Assembly (NCBI GenBank): GCA_002989075.1
Contig: PSQN01000004.1
Location: 1,178,001-1,242,000, forward strand
Source of the DNA: Arthonia radiata
Taxonomy: Eukaryota; Ascomycota; Arthoniomycetes; Arthoniales; Arthoniaceae
Length of the DNA stretch: 64,000 bases
Direction of reading: 5' to 3'
Shown here: piece by piece, positions 23,032-34,000 of the stretch
Layout of the letters: each line of letters opens with the position of its first letter
Position numbering within the stretch: the first letter of the stretch is position 1
Notes under the pieces: generated by a model
Told to the model about the DNA's origin: nothing
Databases searched by the model: none
What the model saw: the letters and a program-made list of their open reading frames with translations, nothing else
Made by a program: the position numbers and the translations under genes

Positions 23032-24198
23032 TCATGCTCCCTTTCTCTTTCGTCGTTTCCGCCATAAGCTGTGTAGAGCGAAGCGCAACTCATTGAGCAG
23101 CAGCCCGAAGAAAAGACAGAGAAGAAGGGCGCCAATAGCGCAAAAACCAAGGAGGGTGGCGATGCAGAACCATAGGACTACGCGCTGAAAGCGCTCCCAC
23201 GAGGCGTCGTCGGTAGGTACCAGCGCGGCGAGACCGGTCTGCATGGCTGATAGCAGCACACTCCAGAAACCGATGATGATCAGGATTGGCGCGAAGACGT
23301 TTGCGAACCACACGTTGTATTGGCCTGGGCGCGTTTTTATTAGTATCGCAATACTTTTTGCTGTCAGTGTGCAGCTAGCTATCCGTGTTACGGCTTGATA
23401 CCGAGAACGTGAGATGGAGGTCCATAAAGTAAAGCATCGAAGCGCGCAATGGACACCATTGTACGTACCGAACACCTTATGATAATTCCACGCACCAATC
23501 GCCACCGGGGCCAATAGATTCAACCTCGACAACCGCAAGTCACCATACCGATACCGCGGACTCACCTCCTCATCGTCCACCTCCTCAAACAGTCCCACAA
23601 ATCGACAAAACGCCTCCCACTCCACCTCCACAGGTACCAACCGCTTCTCCCTCGCCATCTCGAAGTCGCTCTCGTGCGTCACCAGTAGCGAATACGTCGC
23701 CAGGAAGCCGCCCACCGCCTTCAGCACGCTCTCCCTGCGGGTTCGATCGACAACGGTCTTCGGCAATCCAAGGTAGTACCGCCAGAAGCTCGCGCTGAGC
23801 AACCAGCGCGGGATCGGCTTGACGAAGATGCGGTCATTTACCCACACGCAGTGCAGGCGGCCGTGCTCGGTGATGACGATGTGGCGACCGCGGACGAGGT
23901 TGTGCGTCAGCGACGAGACGTGACGGCGCGACGGGGTCGCGACGAGCCAGAGGAGGCTGCGGTGGTAGTAGCGGTCGAGCTCGGGGGTCGCGAGCTCGGC
24001 GGTGGCGTGGGCTTCGACGGAGGCGTGGTCTAAGGGGGTGCGGGGGCTGCCGGGAAGGTGGTTGTGGTTGGACTGTGCTGATGGAGGAGTGGTTGTGGTC
24101 GTTGCTGGGCGAGATAGCTCAATGTTTCCCGCTGGGGTGATGGTCAAGGGGTCGTCTGGGCCTTTGAAGGGGGCGTGTTCTGAAATGTGGAGGAACAT
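23032..24198 (-). CDS. DUF6601 integral membrane protein, 340 aa
   Basis: Model complement(join(23032..23324,23469..24198)). The 144-nt intron (GTACGT to CCCAG) removes a diverged in-frame stretch and restores VFGQYNVWFANVFAPILIIIG. It matches my memory of the ascomycete DUF6601 family: RGRHIVITEHGRLHCVWVNDRIFVKPIPRWLL, then FWRYYLG, then a cysteine-poor helical region, a YRYGDLRLSRLN motif, and two or three C-terminal membrane helices (APILIIIGFWSVLLSAMQ and VLWFCIATLLGFCAIGALLLCLFFGLLL). The tail is basic. Function unknown. The start is the first in-frame ATG, and it overlaps the stop of an upstream short frame (TAATG at 24200-24196). Confidence 0.82.
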   Translation of the reverse strand: MFLHISEHAPFKGPDDPLTITPAGNIELSRPATTTTTPPSAQSNHNHLPGSPRTPLDHASVEAHATAELATPELDRYYHRSLLWLVATPSRRHVSSLTHNLVRGRHIVITEHGRLHCVWVNDRIFVKPIPRWLLSASFWRYYLGLPKTVVDRTRRESVLKAVGGFLATYSLLVTHESDFEMAREKRLVPVEVEWEAFCRFVGLFEEVDDEEVSPRYRYGDLRLSRLNLLAPVAIGAWNYHKVFGTYNGVHCALRCFTLWTSISRSRYQAVTRIASCTLTAKSIAILIKTRPGQYNVWFANVFAPILIIIGFWSVLLSAMQTGLAALVPTDDASWERFQRVVLWFCIATLLGFCAIGALLLCLFFGLLLNELRFALHSLWRKRRKRKGA

Positions 24199-25119
24199 TA
24201 CGAGACTGCTCCACTGCGGAAGATGATCTGACGCGCCTGAGCTGAGGTGCTCATGTGTACGCAGCTGTCAGGAGGTACTGGGCCAACGTCTTCGGAGTCG
24301 TAGGAGTAAAGCGCACTGGAGGGATTTCTATTCGAACAGTAATCGGAGATCATTAGTGGCTGCTGCAGCCTCTGCGCCGTCGTCGTCAAGGCGTTCGTGC
24401 ACGAAACATGCTAGTTCATTTGTCGCAGTGGAGGAAGAGGCAGCGCTATCGGCCAGTGGGTATCTCTACTACCTTCATGTCACAGGAGGCAGCTGAGCAG
24501 AGGTCGCAAACGTCTTCGGACGCATTATGATTGTTGGCCAGCAGAGCCGGGACCCAACGCCACCGACCTACCCGATGCGTTGGGTCACTCCCGCTGGTAT
24601 ACCAGAGGCCAACCACCACTAGCTCGAGTTCGAACCCGGGGAAGGAAAGGGGTGCTTTTAAGATGACGTAGGTTTTATATGCCTACAGATCCTGGTTTCC
24701 CTTCTGCGCCTATCGTTCGTGGGAACGTCTCACAGCCCTCGGAGAAGATGCTTCGTGCTTTCGTTGGCCGGACTGGCCGTCTGATACAGCGGCTTTGTAA
24801 TAGCCGCCCGCCTCTCGGCGCGCCGAAATCGTGACCCGGCTGTGTCCCGTTTACAGCTGCTGATTAATGTATAGCAACTTCGTGCAACTCTTCAATGCGC
24901 GAGACCTAAGAGGTGGCTCGTCAAGGTGTGCAGCATTTTGATCAGCGACAAACTTGTGCAGTCACATAGGCCGTAACACTCCGTCATAAAATAGCCCTGT
25001 AACCCAGCTAAAGTATACCAGCTTCTGACAAAAGGCCGACAGGCAGATTGTCTAGCCTTTCACAAGCTATCTCATCTCTCCTTACTCATCTGTAAATCTC
25101 TCTCCGACCATACACATCT
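24199..25119. other. Divergent promoter region with a short upstream frame
   Basis: Lies between two divergent starts. On the minus strand, an ATG at 24353 opens a 51-codon frame whose TAA overlaps the ATG of the DUF6601 gene. No other gene is evident. A T-arm-like GTTCGAACCC near 24630 is not part of a foldable tRNA. Confidence 0.4.
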
Positions 25120-26865
25120 ATGGGTCTCTTCAGCCCCTCCTCGAGCGATCCTAGCGACAAGAAAGTCAGATTCGACCCAAATTACCCAAAGGCACGGCTC
25201 GTGAAACCCTTCATCGACGGGCAAGAGAGACAGCGCGTCAAGTCATGGGTTTCGAAGTCGCAGGACCGGCAGGCCGATACCGTCTTCCTCGACGCCTGCA
25301 ACAAAGCCAATCTCGCCTCCGTCAATGCTCTCTTTATGACCTACCAGTTCTGTAGTAACCTTGAGACGCTTGTTTGGTGGCAGGAGTTCATCTTCAAGGT
25401 CCACGATCTTCTCGAGGGTACCAGCAAATCAAGCAACTTTTGGCAGGCCCTGGAAAAACGTTTCACCTACTGGATAGGTAACTTTGACACAATGATACGT
25501 CACATTCATGACAATAGCGGTGAGGGTCACAAAGACTTTGTACACGAGGTGGCTCTTCGTCTAGGGGCCGGCAAGGTGCCCACCTTGGAGACGTTGATCA
25601 ACGATCCGTACATGATGGAGACGCTGATTGTAGAGTATTTGGTTGTCATGCGGAAAAACAGCCGCTTTCGACAGACAGCCCCTCTGACTACGCCAGGAGG
25701 TTCGGATTCATAGGTGTGTCATCGTCATATTCTGCGGGATCTCAAACAGAGAGCGAGGTCATAGCTCTCTTGCTAACTCCGCCTCCCTGGCAGTGATGTC
25801 AATATATCAGATCGTCCTCATGGTCTCTTGGTACTGTTCTGAGTATGGTGGCACAAAGTACGACTTGAATTCCACGAAAGTGGCCAAGTTGCACTACCGA
25901 TTGCTTGATGAGATCCCTGGACGAGTACATTTGCCAACTCTTATGTCGGCATCTCATTGGTGCCTTCAGGTTTGTGTCCTCTTTGCCTGGTCTTTCAGTC
26001 CGAACGCTAATGAGCCACTCTTGCTAGATTGGCGAACAATTCTACCAGCTCAAGAACCCGGCGAAGCGGCCCCCTGAATGTCAGAAGTCTTTCATAGACG
26101 CAAAAGATAGCTACGGTGCTCTGCAGAAAGCGGTCTGGGGCGATTCTACTCGCGTCATGGGGACGAAGTCAGACCTGCTCATCAGTGGCAAAGACTCGGC
26201 CTTCACGTCCGTCGTTGGGCAGAACGTGCGCGTTTTAGACGTGCGTTTTACGCTCTCACACGAGGAAATTGATGAACAAGGTACGGCATTTTTTCCCGAA
26301 CAGACAAATCCGCAGGATACCTGTCGCTGACCCGATCCCTACAGCCAAAATCATATTCTCTCAACGCTTCAGCAAACAATATGACGTTATAATCGAGAAT
26401 TGCCAAACGTTCGCCCTCTTCGTGTATATGGCGGCCACTCTCCACGACCCCAACACTCGCCACCCTGGCTCCTCCTACCACGCCGGCGGCCGCTTCAGCA
26501 CCAAAGCCGCAACCCTCTACGCCTACGTGCTCTACCACATCTTCCTCAATGCTCCGGTCCCTGCTCGCTTCTTGCGGGCCTGGCTCCCGGGCGTGCGATC
26601 CTGGATCGATCCCAGCCAAATCGATTGGGCAAAGGTCATCGCGCCGAATAAGCTCCGGGAGCTGAATCAGCAACAGATTGTGCGGTTGGTGCAAGGGGAC
26701 GTGCAGCGGCAGATGGAGCGGTTGCAGCATCTGCGGGACGACCAGACGCAGACGATGATCAACAACCTGAATACGGTGCTCGTGAACGATTTGACGAATC
26801 AGAACAATATGAGTATGATGATAATGCAGCAGCAGAATACGGTTATGTTTAGTGGGCCCAGATAG
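25120..26865 (+). CDS. Papain-fold-like protein with Asn-Cys motif (PPPDE/LRAT-like), 509 aa
   Basis: Proposed single gene join(25120..25699,25794..25969,26028..26280,26345..26865). Introns 2 and 3 are canonical (GTTTGT to GCTAG; GTACGG to CTACAG) and join frames perfectly. Intron 1 has a strong acceptor (CTAAC then CTGGCAG) but a weak donor (GTTCGG), so the first 193 residues could be a separate gene ending at the TAG at 25711. The C-terminal half carries SASHWCLQIGEQFYQL and, about 120 residues on, DVIIENCQTFALFV. A His-containing strand followed by Asn-Cys is the arrangement in permuted papain-fold enzymes (PPPDE, LRAT, NlpC/P60). The tail (about 430-509) is Gln-rich and predicted helical. 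Substrate unknown; the peptidase or acyltransferase role is inference. Confidence 0.55.
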
Positions 26866-27077
26866 GTACCTGTCCAGCTGACGAGCAATCTCGTGGAAAC
26901 ATGTCCCTGAATAGTCTTCGCGGAAGTACACATGGAAAGTGCAAGTTGGCGTTGTCATGTTGGAAATGGACGTGTGGCGGCTCAGATGTGGGACGTCGAC
27001 GCCGCATGACGTATAAAGCCGAGATCTAAATGTGCGAACAACGATGAGCTCCCAGATGGCGCAGCCCTCGCATGCGT

Positions 27078-29207
27078 TCAAAAGACCGCCATTTCCGTGT
27101 CAAGGTCTCGCGGCTCCCCTCTGTTCAGGAGCTGTGGCCACCAATGAGATCCAACGTTTGAGAAATCCATTCGATGAGTGTTTCGGGACTGCCGTCTTGC
27201 TCTCACGTATAGTATGGCCCACATGGCAAATGAGGTCATCGTGAGCGGGATGACGATCGCCCAGAATTTCCAGATATCTCCAGACACCGAGACTGACTTA
27301 CCTGGGCTTCTCGAGAAGAAAGGAGTACTGAAAAGTGCCTGAGGATGGTCAACATGATCTTGAAACAACATGAAGGCTTGACGGCAAAGCGACAGTGTCG
27401 GACATTGGACAAAGGAAGATAAAATGCTGGGGGCTCTTACCGCAATCGAGGCAAAGGGGAGAAACAGAAGACCTAGCACTGCTATTGCCTTCATCGATCT
27501 ACTGTCGTCGATAACTGCGTGGCTACTCTGTTGGGCGACAAGATTGAACGCCTGTCCTCAGATCAGATCATCTTCAGCGCTCATTGAGCTCCCACGGCTG
27601 ACCTACTAGTGCCGTCAAGTTCTGGATCCTCTTGTCTCGAGACGCGGACTGGAGATAAATCGATTTGAATAGCACACATTTATGGTCCAAGGCGTCTTCG
27701 ACCGCGTTGATGGTTCGATTGCCTGTCGCGCTCGGATAGCGCTCAAAGTATTTCGAATGGTGGCGTTTGCCTGCTTCTGCTATCTCGAGAGCAGCATCGC
27801 ATCCGAGATTGAGGCTGTGCTTGGTAATATTGGCGAGACCAACAAAGTCGAACGCTGTGAGACGCGGAGACTGCTGTGCAGCGAGCATAAGTGTTTCCTA
27901 CAGATAGAATAAATCACCGGCTCCTGTTTCGGGGCGAGGAGAGCCATTTACATTTTCGATGCGACCGAACGCACTCCTCAAGTTGTTCTTCTGTTCGTCA
28001 AGAAGTAGAAACAGCTCATCCAGTATCACGTCCAACAGGACAAAGGGATCCTGCAACACGTCTGTCCAGCCTGGTGTTCTGGCTATGTCCCCAAAGCGCT
28101 GAATGATTGATTGTGGAGCTCCCCAGCAGCAGCACGTAATTTGATCGAAGCGAGGAACTCGATTGCAGGGCTGTGTCATTGCAGCTGCATTGAGTGTCGG
28201 CTCCAACGCAGCATCATTCCACTTCAAGAAGAAACCTGCTTTCCGCCAGCTCCAGTCGGATTGGCTCAACTTAGCTGCGGGACCGTCGCTGACGACGTTA
28301 TCGATCTTCCCCTCCCCCGTAAGTTTTATGTTCTTGCACAAGAAGTGCATCCAGATAGCTGAGTAATCATGGCCTCAGTCGCTCAGCTGAGTGCATATCA
28401 TGGCATTGCTTACAGTGCTCGCCATTGTCCCGCGGCCTCGACCCGAACGAGCAGCATACTGACTGAACTCTTTCGGATAAGAAGCTACTCGGTACGTCCA
28501 AATGATCAAATAGGCGACAGAGACCATGCCAGTTTGACGCGCTAGGCACGTCAATGGGGGCAAAACTGTTGTCTCTCACCTCAGTACGACGAGGAGGGGC
28601 TAGCGAACATGGACAGTTTTACATGATGCGCAAAGCTGCCACTTGCCGCTGCTGTAATCCTGAGACGGTGCTCTCGGTGACGAAGTGGGCATTTGCGTCC
28701 CCTGAGGCATGGGTTAGCTTACGCCCACACAGATGTTCAAGATCGAAGACGCGCCCTTGAAGTTTTCTATGATGTGCAGATCCAGATTAGATGTTACAGT
28801 ATCGTCACTATCATCGTCGCCTGATTCGACAGGCTCAAGAAAGGCGGTGTAACGCGATTCATCCTCTAGAAATTGCAACATCGCGCAGAAGATCGAGACA
28901 AATCTGATTAGAGAAGTGTCGCCGTGTGGTACGGAGTGGGCTTTAGGTGCAAGAAAGGCTAGGTAGGCATTATAAAAATACTCAATATGAGGATCATGCC
29001 AGCGTGGCTGTGCTGAATGAATTGCACATGGTCGGTATCAGGATAACTTGCTATTGTCCCGAGACCTTTGTCACCGGCAACCGTCTCGTTTCCAATACCG
29101 TAAGTATCTTTGGGGTCTTTGATGAAGGATCCGGGGATACGGTACGGAGGATAGCGTTGTGCGTCACGTGAGGGTCCAAAGTGCCAAGCCTCCAGATCGC
29201 GTGCCAA
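27078..29207 (-). CDS. CorA-like membrane protein, 5' end probably disrupted
   Basis: Model complement(join(27078..27338,27441..27551,27607..27897,27952..28358,28414..28579,28723..29012,29075..29207)). The six downstream exons join in frame with good signals. They give a fungal CorA-like layout: VRDNSFAPIDV, LFDHLDVPSSFL, SDWSWRKAG, a long helical stalk (LLDVILDELFLLLDEQ onwards), then DSRSMKAIAVLGLLFLPFASIA (first C-terminal membrane helix) and FWAIVIPLTMTSFAMWAILYV (second). The GMN motif of true Mg2+ channels is not visible, as is usual in these fungal homologues. There is no in-frame ATG in the 5' exon, and a LINE sits about 55 bp upstream. The first intron, start and N-terminus are therefore unresolved. 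Confidence 0.65.
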
Positions 29208-29252
29208 GCTATCATGACTCGTTCGTACAAATTAGGAGCGTACAGCACCTTC

Positions 29253-29264
29253 CAGCTTGGATTT
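29253..29264. repeat. Left target-site duplication of the LINE insertion
   Basis: CAGCTTGGATTT, identical to 41593-41604. The pair brackets the whole AT-rich block exactly, with the right copy following the LINE tail. This is what target-primed reverse transcription leaves. Confidence 0.8.
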
Positions 29265-29902
29265 TTACAATACAACGTGGATTTTGATTAATTCTGAGTG
29301 GTTGAACGCGTAGTCTTTGTTAAGATATACACTCTACTCCTCAAGCAGCCCGTTGGGCCTGTTTACAGGCCTTCTCACCCCAATTCGGCGCTAATCTGCA
29401 CCTACAATGGCGTCAAGAACGCGCCACCAGCCACTAAACCCCCTTAAAGTTCTTAATAACGGCGTCGAGCTATTAGTAGATACAGAAATAACCCAAAATA
29501 GGCTAGAGCAAGAGCAGAAACAAGAGTAGAAGGGTTTAAGTGCCCTTTAAAAAGTTACTAGCAGCAAAAGAATCTGTAAGCCGTTAGTAAAGAAGCAGAA
29601 AAATAATGAATATACTGCAACAAAGATTATAAAAAAAACAATATTAGCTACGCTTAGCTCTCTAGTTAAGTAAGTTAATAAAATAATAGGTTAAATAGCG
29701 TCGATAGAGGTATTTATAGCGGTACTAGTAAAAGAAAATAAGAAGCTTAAGGCTTTTATTATAAAAAATAAAGGCTCTATAGATATTATAATCTTATAAA
29801 CTAAACAAAATGTATATAGCGGCTCTACTATTACGATTATAAAAGATTTTATTCTAAAGTAAGCTTTATACGTCGGAGTTAGTACTACTAGTATAGCGTA
29901 TA

Positions 29903-30352
29903 TATAACGCCGGTCGCTAGAGAGACCGAACTAAGGCTTACTTACCTTGTGTACTTGTCGACCTTGATAGTAGGTATCTCGTGTACTAGAGACTAAAAGG
30001 TAGGAGAGGCGAAATAAATTATAGAAGGTAAGAGAGGCTTAACTAAGATAGATAGAAGGTAAAGTACGTTACCTAAATATAGTTAAGAAACTTATATTTA
30101 AATATTAAGTTAATAGACTAAAGTTTATTCTAAGGTTGGTTATTAGTCTAGCTATATAGTCTAAGGTACATAAATATATTTCTCTATGTCTAACGGTCCT
30201 AATAGTCCCTTTGTCGCGTAGTTGGGATTCTATTGCGATATAGCGACGTTACCGACATCGCTATATTAAAGTCGTCGGGTATATTATATAATGCTCTAAT
30301 AAGGTTGGCTACGCTTAGCCTTGTACTAGCCTAATATAGTAAGATCGTAATA
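29903..30352 (-). repeat. 3' LTR of the Gypsy element
   Basis: 450 bp, aligned end to end with 36548-36997. Differences between the two LTRs are roughly one in ten and nearly all transitions, as expected from RIP. Confidence 0.85.
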
Positions 30353-30447
30353 CAAGGTCCTCTCTTTAAGGCTAGTTGTCTTTAACGGCCCTAGAGACAT
30401 TAAAACCTTGTTGTTGCCCTGCAGTAGGTCTAGTTCTATAAGTCGTT

Positions 30448-31050
30448 ATGCTTAAAGTTAAGAAGGCTCCTAACGCTAACAAAGCGTTTAAGATTAATAC
30501 TGTTCTTACTAAAGTCTGTAGTCGAAAGATGCTTCTATGTTCCCGTTGCTCTTATTTGGGTAAGAAGTGTGTTTTGAAGTCGGGAAAGGTATCGTGTTTT
30601 ATGTATATTTGCGACAAGAAGTTATATAACGTTCGCCTGTCGTTAAAGGATGGTTAGTTTCTATCTTACGTTTATTTTTTGTGTTAGTTTAACTTATTTT
30701 AGCTCGGAGTATCTGTTTTTAGTACTTATGGGTATCGGATGTCCTCTAGGGACAACGTAAGCGTCTAGCAGAAGAAAAGGAAGTCGTTTGTACGGCGAAA
30801 AGGCAGCGCGAAGCTGTTAAAGCGGCGGTAGTAAATTTAAAGAAGAAGCTCGAAAGATTGTGCGTCTAGGCGCAGAACAAGATAAATTAGAATAATATAT
30901 TGTTTGAAGAAGAATGGCTGGCGGCTATGTTTCGTGGTAATATTGTAGATGTGCTGAGTAGCCTAAGTATAAATTTTTGTGATAATCTGTTTCTAGAGTT
31001 AGGTGGTAGGCTACTAACATAGTAGGCTAGTTTGTTCGTAGGTAACCTGG
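30448..31050 (+). other. Opposite-strand additional ORF remnant of the Gypsy element
   Basis: Lies between integrase and the 3' LTR on the strand opposite gag-pol. It opens with a Lys/Cys-rich stretch containing CSRCSYLGKKC and continues with a charged, probably helical segment. Extra antisense frames at this position are known in some fungal Gypsy elements. This copy is broken. Function unknown. Confidence 0.45.
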
Positions 31051-34000
31051 GTGCCGGCGAGGCGCACTAGGTAGTAAATTAGGGTGTTAGTACTGCTACG
31101 ACCAATTAATATTCTAGTTCTAATATCGTCGAACGGTGTCTTTATAGTTAGTTAGGTTTTATTTTGGTTCCTATTGATTTTTATGTTCGGAATATTCTTT
31201 CTATTTTATAAGATACTGTCGTTTGCCTTGGTGCTGTCTATAAGCTCGAATTGTTTCGACCTTATACTCGGGTTCTTAATTGTTAGAAAGGACTTCTGGG
31301 TTGGGTCGTTCTACTTCTCGAGAGTAGGCTAGTTTTAACAGCGCTACGTAGAATATAGAATGTATTCTTATTGTCTTCGAGAGTTTAAGTTTGAACGTTA
31401 CGGGTCTTAATTGCTGTAAGATTTTAAACAGTTCTGTTTTAATGTAGTCGAGTTTTTTGCTTAGTCTGATAGTTTTTAAGTTTCTTATAAGTAAGTAAGC
31501 TCTTCTTTCCTCTTTTATGCTTGTGTTCGGGGTTGTTCTTAACTTGTTATACTATTTTCTCGTTTGTTTGGTAATAAACTCGCTGTTAGACTTTAACTGC
31601 TAGTACAGGTATTTTATATTTGTAGCTATTCGCGTAGCTAATTTGTTTTCTGTAGTATTTTATAGTTGTCTTCTCTAAAGAGGGTAATAGCTATATAAGG
31701 CGTAGAACGGAGTTGTCCTGGTTATATCGTTTTTTGTATCGTTGTGCGCGGCTTGTACTACTGGTAGTAATTGTACCTAGTCGTTCTACTGGTAGTTAAT
31801 ATATACTTAGAGATACTATTCTAGTGTTTGATTCGTTCGTTCCGTTTGTCTGTCTGTTTGCGGATAGAATAACGTAGATATCTTTTGTTTTGTTCCTAGT
31901 TGTTGTATTAGAGATGTTTAAAATCGTAAGACGAATTTTTAGTCTCTGTCTAAGACAATTCTTTGTGGTTAACTATAGTTGGCTAAGATAATTTAAAGAA
32001 AGGTATATACTAACTGCTCTAAGTTGCTAGCTTCCTTATAAAGTACGAAGTACGCGTACTTTATTAGTTTGTTGCATATAACTAAGATAGCGTTGTAAGC
32101 TACTTCTATAAGTAAATCCTTAGAGGTTAGTAACTTAGTAATAAAGTCTAGTAAGACTGTATACTATAGTCTCTTAGATATTTTTAGTGGTTGTAGTCTA
32201 CCGTATAATAAATGTCTTAGGTGCTTAGTTTTTGCGTATACGTCGCATTCTTAAATATAATTCTTGACGTGGTGTTAAATTCTTAGGATGTAGTAGGTTC
32301 GTATAATCTTTTTAATAGTGTTATCGATGCCTTTGTATCCCTTCGTTGGGTTATCGTAGAAGTTACTAATAATATATTGGATTAGATTTCTTAGAACGTA
32401 GATTTTGTCTTAGAATTTGTAATAGTCTTTGTTATTTTTGATTAATTCTAGGTGTCGTTTCTCGTTTTTTTGGTAGGTCTTAGGGTCGTTCAGGATGTCT
32501 GGGATTCGGCTGTCTGGTTTAATAACAAACTCGGTTGTTATAGCCAATTGATTGTATCTAATCTCATTATTCTGTTCTTAGAATATTGTGTGCTCGACGT
32601 GGTCCTTGTTATTGAGGTAATCTAGACGTCGGCTTAGAGCGTCGGCTTTGTCATTCTTGGAACCCTTTTTGTAGGTAATAATAAAGTCGTATAGAGCTAT
32701 AGTCTCTAACTATTTAACTTGTCTGCGGTTAAGTTTCTTTGTTGTTGTAAAGTAAGTTAGGTTCTTGTAGTCCGTATATACTATAATTGTATAGTTTGCT
32801 CTTTCTAGGTAAGCTCGCTATGTCTCGAATGCTGCTATAATAGCTAAGAGCTCTTTGTCGTAAATATTATAGTTCTGTTCTATAGGTAATATCTTCCTTG
32901 AGTAGAAAGCTACTGGTCTAAGCTTTCTTTCCTTGTTATTTTAACTTATATATGCTCTAATCGTATAGTTTAACGCGTCTGTTTCTATAATAATTGGTAG
33001 GTTAGAGTCAAATATTGCTAGTACGGGCTCGATCTTAAAAGCTTTCTTAAGCTCTTTAAATACTGATTGTTCTTTTTGCGTCTAGGAGAATTCTGTCGAT
33101 TATTTTGTCTGTTGAGACAGTGGTGCTGTAATTCGGCTAAAGTTAGATATTTACTACCTGTAGTAGTTAGCAAAACTAAGAAACTGTTGTAGTTGTTTTA
33201 TATTCTTTAGTGTAAGCTAGGTTAGAACGGATTAGATCTTCGAATCTTCTATTTAGAGACTGTGCTCGGTAATTATAAATCTAAGAAATTCGACGGATTG
33301 TTGATAGAACTGGGTTTTCTTAATATCGATTTGTAAATTGGTACGCGCTAATCTTTCTAATACCTTTTTAATATATTTTTTATGTTCTTCTAGTATACGG
33401 CTATATACTAGAATATCGTCTAAATAAGCAGTTATAAATATATCTAGGTAATTACTAAGTATGTTGTTAATTAGTTTCTAGAATAATGCTAGTGCGTTTA
33501 TTAGCTTAAAGAATATAATGTAATACTCAAAAAGTCTGTATCTAGTGCGGAAGGCTGTTTTCTATTCTTTGTCTTCCTTTATACGGATTAGGTTATAGGC
33601 TCCTTGTAGGTTAAACTTAGTGAACTATTGCGCGTTATACAATCGGTCTGTAATTCGTTAATACGTAGTAGAGGGTATTAGTTCTTAATAGTTATTCTGT
33701 TTAATTGTCTATAATCTACGTAGAGTCGTAGTTTGCTATTTTTCTTCAATACGAAGAGTATCGGGTATCCGGCTAGTAATGTTAATTTTTAAATAAATCC
33801 TTTCTTAAGGTTTTTATTAAGATAGTCGCGGAGCGCTTAATTCTCTGCTTCTAATAGAGAGTATATTAGACCGAATATTGGCGTCTTACCTTCTTGTAAA
33901 GGTATTGTGTGATCCTACAGTTTGTGTTCTGGGAGAGCTGAGTCCGGCTCAGCTTTCTTAAACAAGTGTTGAAATTAATTGTATTCCTTTAGTATCTTAG

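Noticed and set aside
24580-24660. tRNA-like B box (GTTCGAACCC)
   Set aside because: The flanking five-base stems do not pair and no matching acceptor or anticodon arm is present on either strand.
26248-27081. Long minus-strand open frame of 277 codons
   Set aside because: It is antisense to the spliced papain-fold-like gene and has no domain; His/Leu-rich composition is what the reverse strand of that gene produces.
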